Assembly: GCA_027943335.1 (NCBI GenBank)
Contig: BSBK01006030.1
Location: 124,001-188,000, forward strand
DNA from: Chamaecyparis obtusa
Lineage: Eukaryota > Streptophyta > Pinopsida > Cupressales > Cupressaceae
DNA: 64,000 bases
Direction: 5' to 3'
In this document: positions 11,653 through 22,833 of the stretch, one piece after another
How positions within the stretch are numbered: the first letter of the stretch is position 1
Layout: each line of letters opens with the position of its first letter
Notes under the pieces: generated by a model
What the model was told of the DNA's origin: nothing
The model's input: only the letters and a program-made list of their open reading frames with translations
The model's database searches: none
Position numbers and translations under genes: made by a program

Positions 11653-12237
11653 TGTTGGATTTTCAGAATCAAATTTGATTGTCTTTAGCCTCTTTATTTG
11701 ACTTTATTTTTTGATAAAGTTTTAAGTCTGATATATTGAATGGACTTTGAAAGATAAGTTCAAATCAGATTTGGGGGAAATATGATTTCTTCTTCAGACT
11801 TCTTCTTTCTTCTTTGGACTTCCAATTTCTTCTTTTTGGACAACAAGTTTTATATAAAGGAATGAATATATTTATTCTTCCACAGAGATATAGTTGATGT
11901 AATTTTCTCTTTGTATGTAGTAGCAAATAGATTAAGTTTTTGAATACTTTATTTTTATCAGAGTAGTGAATGATTATTCTGTTAAGCGGTGATTGCTTCA
12001 GATAATCTTGTAAGAGCATTGAGAAGCTCATAGATGTTTGTATGCAGCCATTGTAGTTGCAAGTTTATTTCTTATTGTAGAAGTGTTTTTAGTTTGAATA
12101 GAAGCAAGAAGAATCTTGCATATTTCTCTAGCTATTGTGTCTTCCCTATTTTGGGAATTTTTTGAATTTCTTCATTGTTGAAACAAAGCATCATTTTGTG
12201 CATTTCTAGAATTTAGTATTTCTCTAAATTCTTTACA
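11653..12237 (+). repeat. 5' LTR of copia B (585 bp)
   Basis: Starts TGTTGGATTTTC and ends CTTTACA directly before the primer site. It is nearly the same as 24698-25283, with scattered substitutions. It holds a TATATAAA box at 11851-11858. Confidence 0.9.
11851..11858 (+). promoter_or_regulatory. TATA box in copia B 5' LTR
   Basis: TATATAAA after GGACAACAAGTTT, conserved at 24896-24903 in the other LTR. The place, about 200 bp into the LTR, suits the U3/R border. Promoter activity is inferred. Confidence 0.55.
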
Positions 12238-12249
12238 TGGTATCAAAGT
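12238..12249 (+). other. primer binding site of copia B (tRNA-Met type)
   Basis: TGGTATCAAAGT abuts the LTR end. The usual plant copia site complementary to initiator tRNA-Met is TGGTATCAGAGC, so two bases differ. Confidence 0.8.
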
Positions 12250-12321
12250 TGATTAGCCCTCAATCTTTGTGAGTTTGGGCATTTATTTTTTCTAGGTATT
12301 TGTTTATTTTGCACAGGGAAC

Positions 12322-13260
12322 ATGGCTGGAGATGTAGGAAAGAGTTGACAGTAGCCACCATCTTTCAATGGACAAAATTATGATGTTTGGGAAAAGAAGA
12401 TGAGGACTATTATGACATCAAATGACTTGTGGGAGCTTGTGGTCAATGGATTTACGGACGTGACTGACCCAACTCAATTTGCTAGCCTCACAAACAATCA
12501 AAAGAATCAGTTGAAGGAGTCAAGGATGAAAGATGCAAAAGCTTTGAGCTTGATAGAAACTACCTTGACAGAGGTAATCTTTCCCAAAATAGTAGTAGCT
12601 AATTATTTCAAAGAAGCTTGGGATATTCTTCATACAAGTTTTAAAGGGACTGAGAAAGTTCGGTTAGTGAAGCTCCAAATGTTTTGAAGAGAGTTTGAGA
12701 CTCTTTTCATGAAGGACAATGAGTCTATTTTAGATTTTATCTCAAGACCCTCTAGTTTGATAAACTAGTTGAGAACCAATGGTGAAACCATGGGGGAGCA
12801 AAGAATAGTGGAGAAAGTCTTGAGAAGTCTACCCTCAAAATTTGATAATCTAGTAATTTCCATTGAAGAGGCAAACAATCTCTCACTAATGATTGTTGAA
12901 GATTTAATGAGTTCTTTCTAAACCCATGAGCATCACATTAATACGTTTGCAAATTCTTTTCAAAAACAAGCTTTCAAAGCTCAAGCCAATTCAAGAGGTA
13001 GGGGAAGAGGAAGAAACAACTCTGGAAGAGGTTCAAGAGGTAGAGGTCATGGTAACTTTGGACAACAAAATGTTGGAGGAGAAAGCTTAGAATGAGTAGC
13101 CACAAATGAGGGAGCTAGCAACTCTCAAAATAATTCTAGAGGATTTAGGAAGAAATATACCTCAGACAAGAGTAATATTGAATGTTATTATTGTCATAAA
13201 TTTGGGCATTATGCTAGTGAATGCTGGAAAAAGAAAAGTAATTAGTCAAAGCCAAGTGAA
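12322..13260 (+). pseudogene. gag of copia B
   Basis: The frame from ATG at 12322 (MAGDVG) reads FNGQNYDVWEKKMRTIM, then a UBN2-type gag core (LIETTLTEVIFPKIVVANYF, EAWDILHTSF, VRLVKLQMF) and, past stops, EKVLRSLPSKFDNLVISIEE. A glycine-arginine-rich stretch (RGRGRGRNNSGRGSRGRG, about 12990-13050) precedes a CX2CX4HX4C zinc knuckle at about 13183-13224 (CYYCHKFGHYASEC). All is in one frame. Stops are TGA and TAG near 12343-12351, TGA at 12685, TAG near 12766, TAA near 12919, TGA near 13093 and TAG near 13243. Most fit loss of CAG, CAA, CGA or TGG codons. Gag would build the particle and bind element RNA. Confidence 0.85.
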
Positions 13261-13272
13261 AATGTTGTTGAT

Positions 13273-14639
13273 ATGAAAGTGGGTGATGGAAATAATCCCA
13301 CAACCTTCATCGGGTGCAATGTTGGTGAAAAAGGCAGCCCCGAAGTCTGGTATTTAGATAGCGGTTATAGTAACCACATGAGTGGTAATGAAAGTCTTTT
13401 TTCTTTCATTGATAAGAATATAAAATTTGAAATTAGAATGGGGAACAATGGAGTTGTTCCACTTGTGGGCAAAGGATCTTTTATGATCTGCACCAAGCAA
13501 GGTGAGAAACAAGAAATTCAAAATGTTTACTTTGCCCCAGGTATAAAGCACAATTTGATGAGTGTTGGATAACTCACTCAAAATGGTTATAAAGTGCTGA
13601 TGGAGAATGACCAATGTGCCATTTAATGAGAAGGATGGAAGGAAGAAAATAGTTGCAGTAGTTCAAATGATAAAGAATCAAACATTTCCTTTGAAGGTAG
13701 AGATGTGTTTCTCTTCACAATCAGCAGCTGCACCTCCCAAGAAAGAATGTATAGTAGTACAAAAATCAGCTTTCAAGAGCATGATTGAAGACTCCTCCAA
13801 GCTATGGCATCTAAGGTATGGACATCTTGGTTATGCTGGTTTAAATTTATTGTCCAAGAAAAGAATGGTAGATAATTTTCCATGTATTAAAGAGTTCAAT
13901 AGCAAGTGTGAGGCTTGTATTTTGGGTAAGCAACATAGGCTGCCCTTTAATTCTAGAAACTCTAGAAGGGCAAGAGCACCATTAGAGATGGTGCATACTG
14001 ATTTAGTTGGCCCTATGAAAATCACTTCTATTGGGGGGAGTACTTATTTTATGACTTTCATAGATGATTTCAGTCATAGAACATGGATTTATTTTATGAA
14101 AAATAAATTTGAAGCTTTTGATAAGTTTTTAGAATTTAAAGCCCAGGCTGAAAATGAAAGTGGACAAAATCTTAAAGTCCTAAGGTCAGATAGAGGGGGG
14201 GAATATACCTCTAATATTTTTGTAGGTAGAATGGCATAAAGAAGGAGCTTACAGCTAGTTATACTCTGTAGCAAAATGGAGTGGCTGAAAGAAAAAATAG
14301 AACCATTGTTGAAATGGCAAGAAGCATGATGAAAGAATAGGGACTCCCAATTGAATGTTGGGGAGAAGCTGTAGCAACAATAGTCTATTTAATAAATAGA
14401 AGTCCTATAAAAGTAGTCTGTGACAAGATTCCAATGGAAGCATGGAAAAAGTATCGATGGACGGCTGAATGCTTGAGAGTGTTTGGGTGTGTAGCATATG
14501 CACACATGCCAAAGGAGCAAAGACAAAAGTTGGATGACAGAGTGAAGTGTGTCTTTACTGGTTATAAACCTGAATCCAAGGCATATAGAATGTATGATCT
14601 AGTTGGTAAGAAGATCATCACTTCAAGAGATGTGGAGTT
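13273..14639 (+). pseudogene. protease and integrase of copia B, 5' half of pol
   Basis: Protease: WYLDSGYSNHMSGNESLF at about 13348-13401 keeps the DSG triad, followed by the NNG..LVGKGS strands and VYFAPGIKHNLMSVG. After a frameshift near 13620 comes the GAG-pre-integrase motif (LWHLRYGHLGYAGL) with a C..C pair, then the integrase core: HTDLVGPM, FIDDFSHRTWIYF, LRSDRGGEYTS. A second frameshift near 14225 leads to QNGVAERKNRTIVEMARSMM, so the D, D and E of the core are all still readable. The zone then runs to SRDVEF just before the nested LARD at 14645. In-frame stops include TAA at 13570, TAG near 14263 and TAG near 14338. Integrase would insert the DNA copy into host chromatin. Confidence 0.85.
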
Positions 14640-14644
14640 CATTG

Positions 14645-17578
14645 TGTTAGCACTCTGAAAAATTTTCATGGCCCTAGCATATTTTTCTAGTCCCTACAAT
14701 TATTTTTATGTCCCTGGCTTTGAAACCCTTGCAAAAAATTCATAAATCTAGCCATTGGTAGGAAATGCCCTGGCCCTGTTCTAATTTGTCTTTACCTTTT
14801 CGGGCCACTTAAGTCTTGTAAAATGTATGTACACATTTATTTTCCCCATTGGTCTCTTATTCATTTAATCCTCAGGTGGTTAATCTTTTTGTTCAATGAT
14901 TTAGCGAATGCATGTTTGTCACTGGTTCGCTTGGTTCCTGATGGTTATATCTTTTCTCTCCATGATTAGGTGAACTTAGTGTTCACATATTCTCTTGTTC
15001 CTAGTGGCTTATCTCTTAATAGTTAGTGACTTGGCATGGTGGTTTCCTTTTCTTTGGTCGTGTGTTCGCGTGGTCTCCGAGCCTAGGCTTTCTGACACCA
15101 TCTTGATCTAACAGTGGTCGTATATTCTCAAGAGATGTGTCAGAGCTATGCACTTTTGTGATGACTGTTGATTCTCTTTATGACATGACATTTCAAACAG
15201 GTGGGTCCGTTGACACATATGCATAGTTGGTGGTATCTGATTAGTCCATGGGTGAGTGACTGAATATCCTGTCAGTGGGGCCTGCAGTAAAGCCTTTTCC
15301 ATCTATGGTCGACACATGATATTAAGGAATATTCTTCCCCTATGAGATCATGTGCCATTCATTGATTTTGAATCTTTCCTAGATGTGTCAGTGGGACCTG
15401 ACATCTGCAGAAGATCTACGGTTGGCGTAAGTTCTCATGGAAGTTGTCAGAGCCATGAGATCTTACACCAACCATTGATTCTACTTTTCTCAGATGGTTG
15501 ACGTGGGTGGGTCCTCTGGCAGGTGGTGCTGACTTGGGTGTGTTCTCATTGGTCCAGGTGTGCTGAGGTGGACTTGTTAGTGGGTTCACTAGTCTCAGGG
15601 GAGTTAATACGATATAGGATCTTGTGGTTGTCACTATACCACTAGGGTAAGATGCACGATAGTTAAATGTGTGGTATAACAACAACCGTTGATCTTCACT
15701 AAAAGGGGAAGCTTTGCAGTAGGTCCTTTATTAGTGATGACTGAGTGGCAGTGGCAAATGAGTTGGTGAAAAATGGCATAAAGTGGGCCCAGGTGGGGTC
15801 TAGGACTCTAGCGGTCCTGATAAAAGGGTTGGCGGCTTGACAAATTTTAAAAGGTTACGCTCATTCACAAGAAGAATTGGCGATGCTCCAAATCAATTGG
15901 CCATTCAGTGAACACTATGTTCACGTAATAGCTAAATTAATTGGTGGTGAGATGGAACATTTTGTGAATAGGCAAAAGCTTTTGTCGCGTGGTCGCCAAA
16001 TGTAATTAGGACTCTTATAAGGTAAATCATAAGGACTGCGAAAAAGAAAGATCAGACGGTCAGGACTTAAAGTTGATCGAGATTCAAATATTGACCACCG
16101 ATTTGCTACTGGTGCTTGGAATTGATTATTGTTGTTCAAATTCAAATTTTCTGAGGGTTTTCCACGATAGAAAGGACTGAAATTTATTGATCAAGTGGCC
16201 GAAGTTGGTGGAAAATGACTTTCAGATGGTTGCAGTGTGGTCCAAGTTGCCATGATCGATTGCTGCAAGATGTTTTGTTGTACTATGAGGGATGGTTTTG
16301 TGCTGCAGGTGGCCAGACAGACTAGTTTTTATGGCTAATTTCTTGGTTCTCTATCCTGATCTCATAGATTTTCATGATTGTAGATCTTTCTAGATCTATT
16401 TCTCTGAGATTGGTTGGTTTCCTGCCCCTATAGTAATTTTTTTTGTAATTAGGGTTGGTGTAGTTGTTGAAACCCTAACCCTAGCTATCTGAAGCTTGTT
16501 GCATCCTAATTTCTTTTGGGATTCCAAGGTAGCTAGTGGTATAAATGGTCAAAGTTTTGATTTTGTAAGGGTTCCTTCTTCTGCAATTTTGAGGATAACT
16601 GGTTCCATGAAGGGTCCTTTTCCTATAGATTTTCTCTACTTCTCTGCATATAGGGTGTTCTTTTTCTTTTGTTGGTTCAGGGAATATGATACATGTTGTA
16701 ATTGATTTGTCTTATGTATGAGGATTTAGTATATTCTTATTGTTACCAAACTATCTCCATTTGAATTCTGAACTCATTAATCATACATCGAGGGTGTTTG
16801 ATTTTTCTATTTGCATTTCCCATGTGTTTGCAAGTGTAGTTGTCTTCACAGAGATAATTGGTTTAGGATTAGTTTTCATGTATGTATGAGCTGATGTGTC
16901 AAAGATATGTCATGCTTGTCTTCCAGTGGATGTTGGTTAATGTATTATCTATTTAGATATTTATAGGTCTCTTCTAAGGGGAGGGTTAAAATCTTTTGGA
17001 TGGGTAATAAAATACTTGAATACATAGGTGGATTGTTAAAGTGAGGTTTGGTCATGGTGTGTGATTGATGTTAGGCATCAACACATTGAGTATTTTGTCT
17101 TCTTGTTTCATAGTTGTCTATTGTAATAGGGTATTTGACTCTATGGCCCATTAGACAAGGAAATGGTCTATGAGGGACTTAGGACATCTTAGGGGTCCTT
17201 TCAACCCATCTTTAAATCATTTACTTTCAGTTCCACCCTTTCCCTTTCATGTTGTTAGTATAGGTCTCTAGTTTTCATACCCATTACATGCAAGTAGGGC
17301 TATTGCATTAAGAATTTGCTTTATGGGGGTATAGGATACCTATAAGGGTTTGAAGACTATTCCACAATAATCCATCTACAGGCTTATTGTTTATCATGAG
17401 GTGTCTTGAGTGTGCAGATAAGGCAATACCTGCCTGAGTGATGTGGAGCTCAAAGAAGAAGGAGGATGTTCTTTATCCTCATCAATTGGACTATTTTCTT
17501 GTCAAACTTGATTGCCTACCCTAAGAATCAAGCCCATCTTTTGATTCAAGTTTGGTCTTATAAGGAGAAGCTCCAACA
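14645..17578 (+). repeat. 5' LTR of the LARD (2934 bp)
   Basis: Starts TGTTAGCACTC, ends CTCCAACA. It aligns along its length with 19937-22828. Compared with that copy it carries an extra segment of about 60 bp around 15305-15365 that forms a hairpin, and lacks a 29 bp duplication found near 20620-20660. A strong hairpin lies at 15420-15473 and another at 15626-15688. The phrase TGTCAGTGGGRCC recurs at 15270 and 15388. Confidence 0.9.
15303..15688. repeat. hairpin modules in the LARD LTR
   Basis: Three inverted repeats: CACATGAT with ATCATGTG (about 15313-15354), GGTTGGCGTAAGTTCTCATGG with CCATGAGATCTTACACCAACC (15420-15473), and GGTTGTCACTATACC with GGTATAACAACAACC (15626-15688). Spacers carry TCAGTGGGACC or GTGGGTCC. 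The second and third recur in the other LTR (20691-20734 and 20885-20948), where the second is better paired (GGCATAAG with CTTATGCC). The first is missing there. Confidence 0.7.
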
Positions 17579-17581
17579 AAA

Positions 17582-17995
17582 CGGTGACTCTACTGGAGAG
17601 AACAACAATGAAGCAGTATATCTGTTAGGATCTTTGGTTGGAGTTATATTGTTATATTCAAAATCTTTTGTTGACCAGATTGATTTACCCATCTAAGTCA
17701 CCAACAAAATGATGACTCTACTAGAGATAGAATAAAAGACATAAAGTTTAAGATATCTAATTCCTTGCTTTGCTGAATCATCCCAGAGTCTGATTAAATG
17801 ATCATAGAGTCAGATATAAAAACACATTTGTAAAATTTTCTCACTAAGTGTTGAGTGGCGACTCTGATTTCTCTGTTTGATCAGTGCATCTTCTAATAAA
17901 TAGTGCATGTTTACTTGGTGGAGTTTTGTGTTGATTGGAAGAAGAAATAAGAACAAATACAATATTTTCCTCTTCAAGGAGGTGGCGACTCTACA
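17582..17995 (+). other. primer site of the LARD and three further PBS-like copies
   Basis: CGGTGACTCTACTGGAGAG at 17582-17600 follows the LTR by three bases and is the primer site in position. TGATGACTCTACTAGAGATAG at 17710-17730 is preceded by CACCAACAAAA, so it repeats the LTR-end plus primer-site junction (CTCCAACAAAA). TGGCGACTCTGA at 17856 and TGGCGACTCTACA at 17983 match the tRNA-Arg consensus better than the first copy. One site would be enough for priming; the rest may be relics of duplicated or recombined leaders. Confidence 0.65.
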
Positions 17996-18312
17996 CAACA
18001 AAGAATCCGATGGAGCTTCATGGTGAGCTCTAGATCTACCCTGCCTTCCAGTCAATAAGATCTTCTATTTCAAAACTCTCAGGTACTTTTCAAAATCTAG
18101 ATGTTTCCTTATTAAGTGATCAAGCACTAAGAAAAGGATAAGGTGTGAGTAGAGGTTTGCATACTCCAAGTTTTCAGTTGCATTTCTACAAAATTGTATG
18201 GAAGTATTGCATTAGGTCTGATGGGAAAGCTTGATGAGGAGCTTGCATTCATTAAGCAAGCATCCTTAGGGATTGCATGCCATTGATGAGATTGAAAGTA
18301 GGATGAAGAAAG

Positions 18313-19752
18313 GATCTATCCATATCTCTTTTCTATGATAGATTTTGGGATGTATATAATGAGCTTCCTGATGATGTTGAGTTTTCTGAACCTAAGTTCA
18401 TTGGTTTATTCTTCGATCTTTGTTTTCATGAGTCAACTAGTTGGTCAGATGCATTGTGGAAAGAGTATTATATATGTTTTAAAGATTGGATACTTAGTGA
18501 TGATAGCCTTGGGCTTGAGGATGCACTTGGGGTTATGTCCTTGAAAGCTAAGAACTGGTAGTTAATGGGGGATAGGAAGTTGAGGGCATTGGCTTCTCTT
18601 TATGTTGATCATGAGGAGACCAATAGTTCTGATGTTGATTCTCATTATGTGGAAGGTGTTGACTATGAGGCTGATTTTGATATCAGTGCATATGAGAGTG
18701 CTGAAGATGGATTTGAGAGTGATAATATTTCTAATTTGTCTGCAGACTTTTCTTCTTTTTAAAATCAGAGTTCTTGTTTCTTATCCCAGTTTGATGATGT
18801 TTTGTGTGAGTGGCAAGAAAATGAATAAGATGCAGATGATGATTCCTACATTGGTTTATCCACACAAGATGATCTAAGGCTAGTGGTCTTTATTCTTGTC
18901 TTAGACAAGGAAGATGTTTGCAATAGGGGTGAAGCTAAGGAAGATGAAAGTATGGCCCAAAGTCCATTAAGCAGTGATGAGATTTCAGCACTTCTAGCTG
19001 AAGAATTTCAAAGGTATGCACCTGTTGTGGATTTTGATTTGCAGCTACCCTATGATTTATCTTTTGAAACTGATAATGAGGCCAGTGTTCAAAGTGACCC
19101 TGAGGACCCATGTATATTATAGATCCCCTCTTGTGGTGACTCTGCAGAAGAAGAAGTTGAAGGTCATGATAGTGTGTTGTCCTGTCATAAGAATTCTATT
19201 GATGAACAAGTTTCTTGTTCAAGTACCTTTCCTTCTTTTGCCAAATATGATACTGATGGTGACAGTGTTGAGGACTTTGTCTTCAATAATTGGAACATAA
19301 ATTCTTTTGGTAAAAATAATGATGCAGATCAGTTGTCCTACTGTCACAAAATTTATGAAGAAGACCTTCACTTGGTTCATGATCTAATGCATGAAGATAA
19401 ATCAGAGGATCCAAGTCCTTCTCAGCTAAGTATTTTTTATGTAATGCATGATGCTTAGTATTTTTTATTTTTTGATGCATTGCTAGATGATACTTTCTTT
19501 CCCAGTCATCAGGAAGAAGTAAATGATATTCCTTACTTCTTGGAGTATGAATATAAATGTAATGGTTATGACTAGAAGAACATGGGCAGTGATTAGTATA
19601 GTTTTGTTTTTCAGCCCATGAATTATCATATATGTTGGCAGAAGGATGGTTATGAAATTTGCAGGTGTTTGGTCACATTTGTGGATGAAAATCAGATTTT
19701 TGATTTAGGAGGGTCATTGATTTTCTTTTGGTGGTCTGGGGCCACTCAATAA
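18313..19752 (+). pseudogene. decayed acidic reading frame of the LARD, unrecognised
   Basis: A single frame runs from about 18313 to the stop near 19750 with only a handful of interrupting stops (TAG at 18559, TAA near 18760, TAA near 18826, TAG near 19120, TAG near 19456, and two near 19573 and 19594). The N-terminal part reads DRFWDVYNELPDDVEFSEPK, FIGLFFDLCFHES and DWILSDDSLGLEDALGVMSL. The rest is strongly acidic and serine-rich (NSSDVDSHYVEGVDYEADFD, SFETDNEASVQSDPEDP, KYDTDGDSVEDFVFNNW) and ends YHICWQKDGYEICRCLVTFV. I recognise no family. Its length, shared frame and composition suggest it was once a real protein of the element, perhaps gag-like or a captured host exon set. The start is unknown. 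Confidence 0.55.
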
Positions 19753-19936
19753 ATTTGTAAAATTTCATAAATATCTGTAAATATTTCCCTTCCTATTGTG
19801 TGTTTCCCTTTTGGTTTCACTTGTTCGGCTGCCATTTTTTTTGATCCCTAGTTTTGTCCTGTGGGTGGTTTGCTCTCCCAGAAATCCTAAATTCTTGCAT
19901 GGGTACAAGTTACCCATCATCCCCAACTAGAGCCAC

Positions 19937-22828
19937 TATTAGCACTCTCAAAAATTTTCATGGCCCTAGCATGTTTTTCTGGTCCCTAAAATTATTTTTA
20001 TGTCCTTGGCTTTGAAACCCTTGGAAAAAATTCATAAATCTAGCCATTGGTAGGAAATGCCCTAGCCCTGTGCTAATTTATCTTTACCTTTTTAGGCCAC
20101 TTAAGTCATGTAAAATGCATGTGTGCATTTATTTTCCCTATTGGTCACTTATTCATTTAATCCTCAGGTGGTTAATCTTTTTGTTCAACAATTTAGTGAA
20201 TGCATGTTTGTCGATGGTTCGCTTGGTTCCTAGCAATTATATCTTTTCTCTCCGTGATTGGGTGAACATAGTGTTCGCATATTCTCCTATTCCTAGCGAC
20301 TTATCTCTTAATAGTTAGTGACTTGGCATGGTGTTTTCCTTTTCTTTGGTCATCTGTTCGCGTGGTCTTCGGGCCCAGGCTTTCTGACACCATCTTGATC
20401 TAACGGTGGTCATATATTCTCAAGAGATGTGTTAGAGATATGCACTTTTGCGATGGTCATTGATTCTCTTTATGACACAATGTTTCAAATAGGTGGGTCT
20501 ATTGACACATATGTATAGTTGGTGGTATTTGATTAGTCCACGGGTGAGTGACTGAATATCCTATCAGTGGGGCCTGCAGTAAAGCCTTTTTCATTGATTT
20601 CAAATCTTTCCTAGATGTGTCAGTGGGACCTGGTTACTTGCATGTTTGTCAGTGGGACCTGACATCTGCAGAAGATCTACGGTTGGCATAAGTTCTCATG
20701 GAAGTTGTCAGAGCCATGAGATCTTATGCCAGCCATCGATTATACTTTTCTTAGACGGTTGACATGGGTGGGTCCTCTAGCAGGTGGTGCTAACTTGGGC
20801 ATGTTCTCATTGGTCTAGGTGTGTTGAGGTGGACTTTTCAGTGAATCTGTCAGTCTCAGGGGAGTTAATACACTACAAGATCTTGCGGTTGTCGCTATAC
20901 CATTGGGGTAAGATACACGATATTTAAATGCGCGGTATAATGACAACCATCGATCTTCACTAAAATGGAAAGCTTTGCGGTAGGTCCTTTTTTAGTGATG
21001 ATTAGGTGGTAGTGGAAAATGAGGTGGTGACAGATGGCATAAAGTGGGCCCAAGTGGGGTCTAGGAGTCTAGTGGTCCTGATAAAAGGGTTGGCGGCCTA
21101 ACAAATTTTAAAAGGTTTCGCTCATTCACAAGAAGAATTGGTGATGCTCCAAATCAATTGGCGATTCAATGAACACTATGTTCACATAATAGCTAAATTA
21201 ACTAGTGGTGAGATGGAACATTCTACAAATAGGCAAAGGCTTTTGTCACGTGGTCACCAAATGTAATCAGGATTCCTATAAGGTAAATCATAAGGACCGC
21301 AAAAAAGATAGATCAAACAGTCAGGACTTCAAGTTGATCGAGATTCAAATATTGACTGCCGATTTGCTGCTAGCGCTTGGAATTGACTATTGTTGTTCAA
21401 ATTCAAATTTTCTGAGGGTTTTCCATGATAGAAAGGACTGAAATTTATTGATCAAGCAGCTGAAGTTGGTGGAAAATGACTTTCAGATGGTTGCAGTGTG
21501 GTCCAGGTTGCCATGATCGATTGCTGTAGGATATTTTGTTTTACTATGAGGGATGGTTTTGTGCTACAGGTGGCCGAACAGACTAGTTTTTATGGTTAAT
21601 TTCTTGGTTCTCTATCTTGATCTCATAGATTTTCATGATTGCAGATCTTTCTGGATCTATTTCTCTGAGATTGCTTGGTTTCCTACCCCTGTAGTAATTT
21701 TTGTTATAATTAGGGTTGGTGTAGTTGTTAAAACCCTAACCCTAGTTATCTGAAGCTTGTTGCATCCTAATTTCTTTTGGGATTACAAGGCAGCTAGTGG
21801 TATAAATGGTCAAAATTTTGATTTTTTAAGGGTTCCTTTTTCTGCAATTTTGAGGAGAACTGGTTCCATGAAAGGTCCTTTTCTTATAGTTTTTCTCTAC
21901 TTCTCTACATATAGGGTTTTCTTTTTCCTTTGTTGGTTCAGGGAATATGATACATGCTATAATTGATTTGTCTTATGTATGAGGATTCAATATATTCTTA
22001 CTATTACCAAACTATCTCCATTTGAATTCTGAACTCATTAATCATACATCAAGGGTGTTTGATTTTTCTATTTGCATTTCCCATGTGTTTGCAAGTGGAG
22101 TTGTCTTCGCGGAGATAACTAGTTTAGAATTAGTTTTCATGTATGTATTAGCTGAGGTGTCAAAGATATGTCATGCTTGTCTTCTAGTGGATGCTGGTTA
22201 ATGTATTATCTATTTATAGGTCTCTTCTAAGGGGAGGGTTAAAATCCTTTGGATGGGTAATAACATACTTGAATACACAGGTGGGTTGTTAAAGTGAGGT
22301 TTGGTCATGGTGTGTGATTGATGTTAGGCATCAACACATTGAGTATTATGTCTTCTTGTTTCATAGTTGTCTATTGCAATAGGGTATTTAACTCTGTGTC
22401 CCATTCGACAAGGCACTGGTCTATGAGGGACTTAGGACATCTTAGGGGTCCTTTGAACCCATCTTTCAATCATTTACTTTCAGTTCCACCCTTTCCCTTT
22501 CATGTTGTTAGTATAGGTCTCTATTTTTCATACCCATTCTATGCAAGTAGGGCTATTGGATTAAGAATTTTCTTCATGGGGGTATAGGATACCTATAAGG
22601 GTTTGAAGACTATTCCACAATAATCCATCTGTAGGCCTATTGTTTATCATGAGGTGTTTTGAGTGTGCAGATAAGGCAATACCCGCCTGAGTGATGTGGA
22701 GCTCAAAGAAGGAGGATGTTCTCCATCCTCATCAATTGGACTATTTTCTTGTCAAACTTGAGTGCCTATCCTAAGATTCAAGCCCATCTTTTGATTTAAG
22801 TTTGGTCTTGTGAGGAGAAGCTCCAACA
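19937..22828 (+). repeat. 3' LTR of the LARD (2892 bp)
   Basis: Starts TATTAGCACTC (TG mutated to TA relative to the 5' copy) and ends CTCCAACA followed by the CATTG duplication. Differences from the 5' LTR are mostly transitions, plus loss of the hairpin at the place matching 15305-15365 and a 29 bp duplication around 20620-20660. Confidence 0.9.
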
Positions 22829-22833
22829 CATTG

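Larger units (their letters stand above)
14645..22828 (+). mobile_element. non-autonomous large retrotransposon derivative (LARD) nested in copia B
   Basis: Two long LTRs (14645-17578 and 19937-22828) enclose only 2358 bp. The duplication CATTG flanks it (14640-14644, 22829-22833), so it inserted into the pol of copia B. The internal part opens with a tRNA-Arg-like primer site and encodes no protease, RT or integrase, only a decayed acidic frame (18313-19752). It must have been moved by another element's enzymes. LTR end CTCCAACA, primer site type and hairpin-bearing LTRs all link it to Tat-type element A. I see no clear polypurine tract just before the second LTR. Confidence 0.85.
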
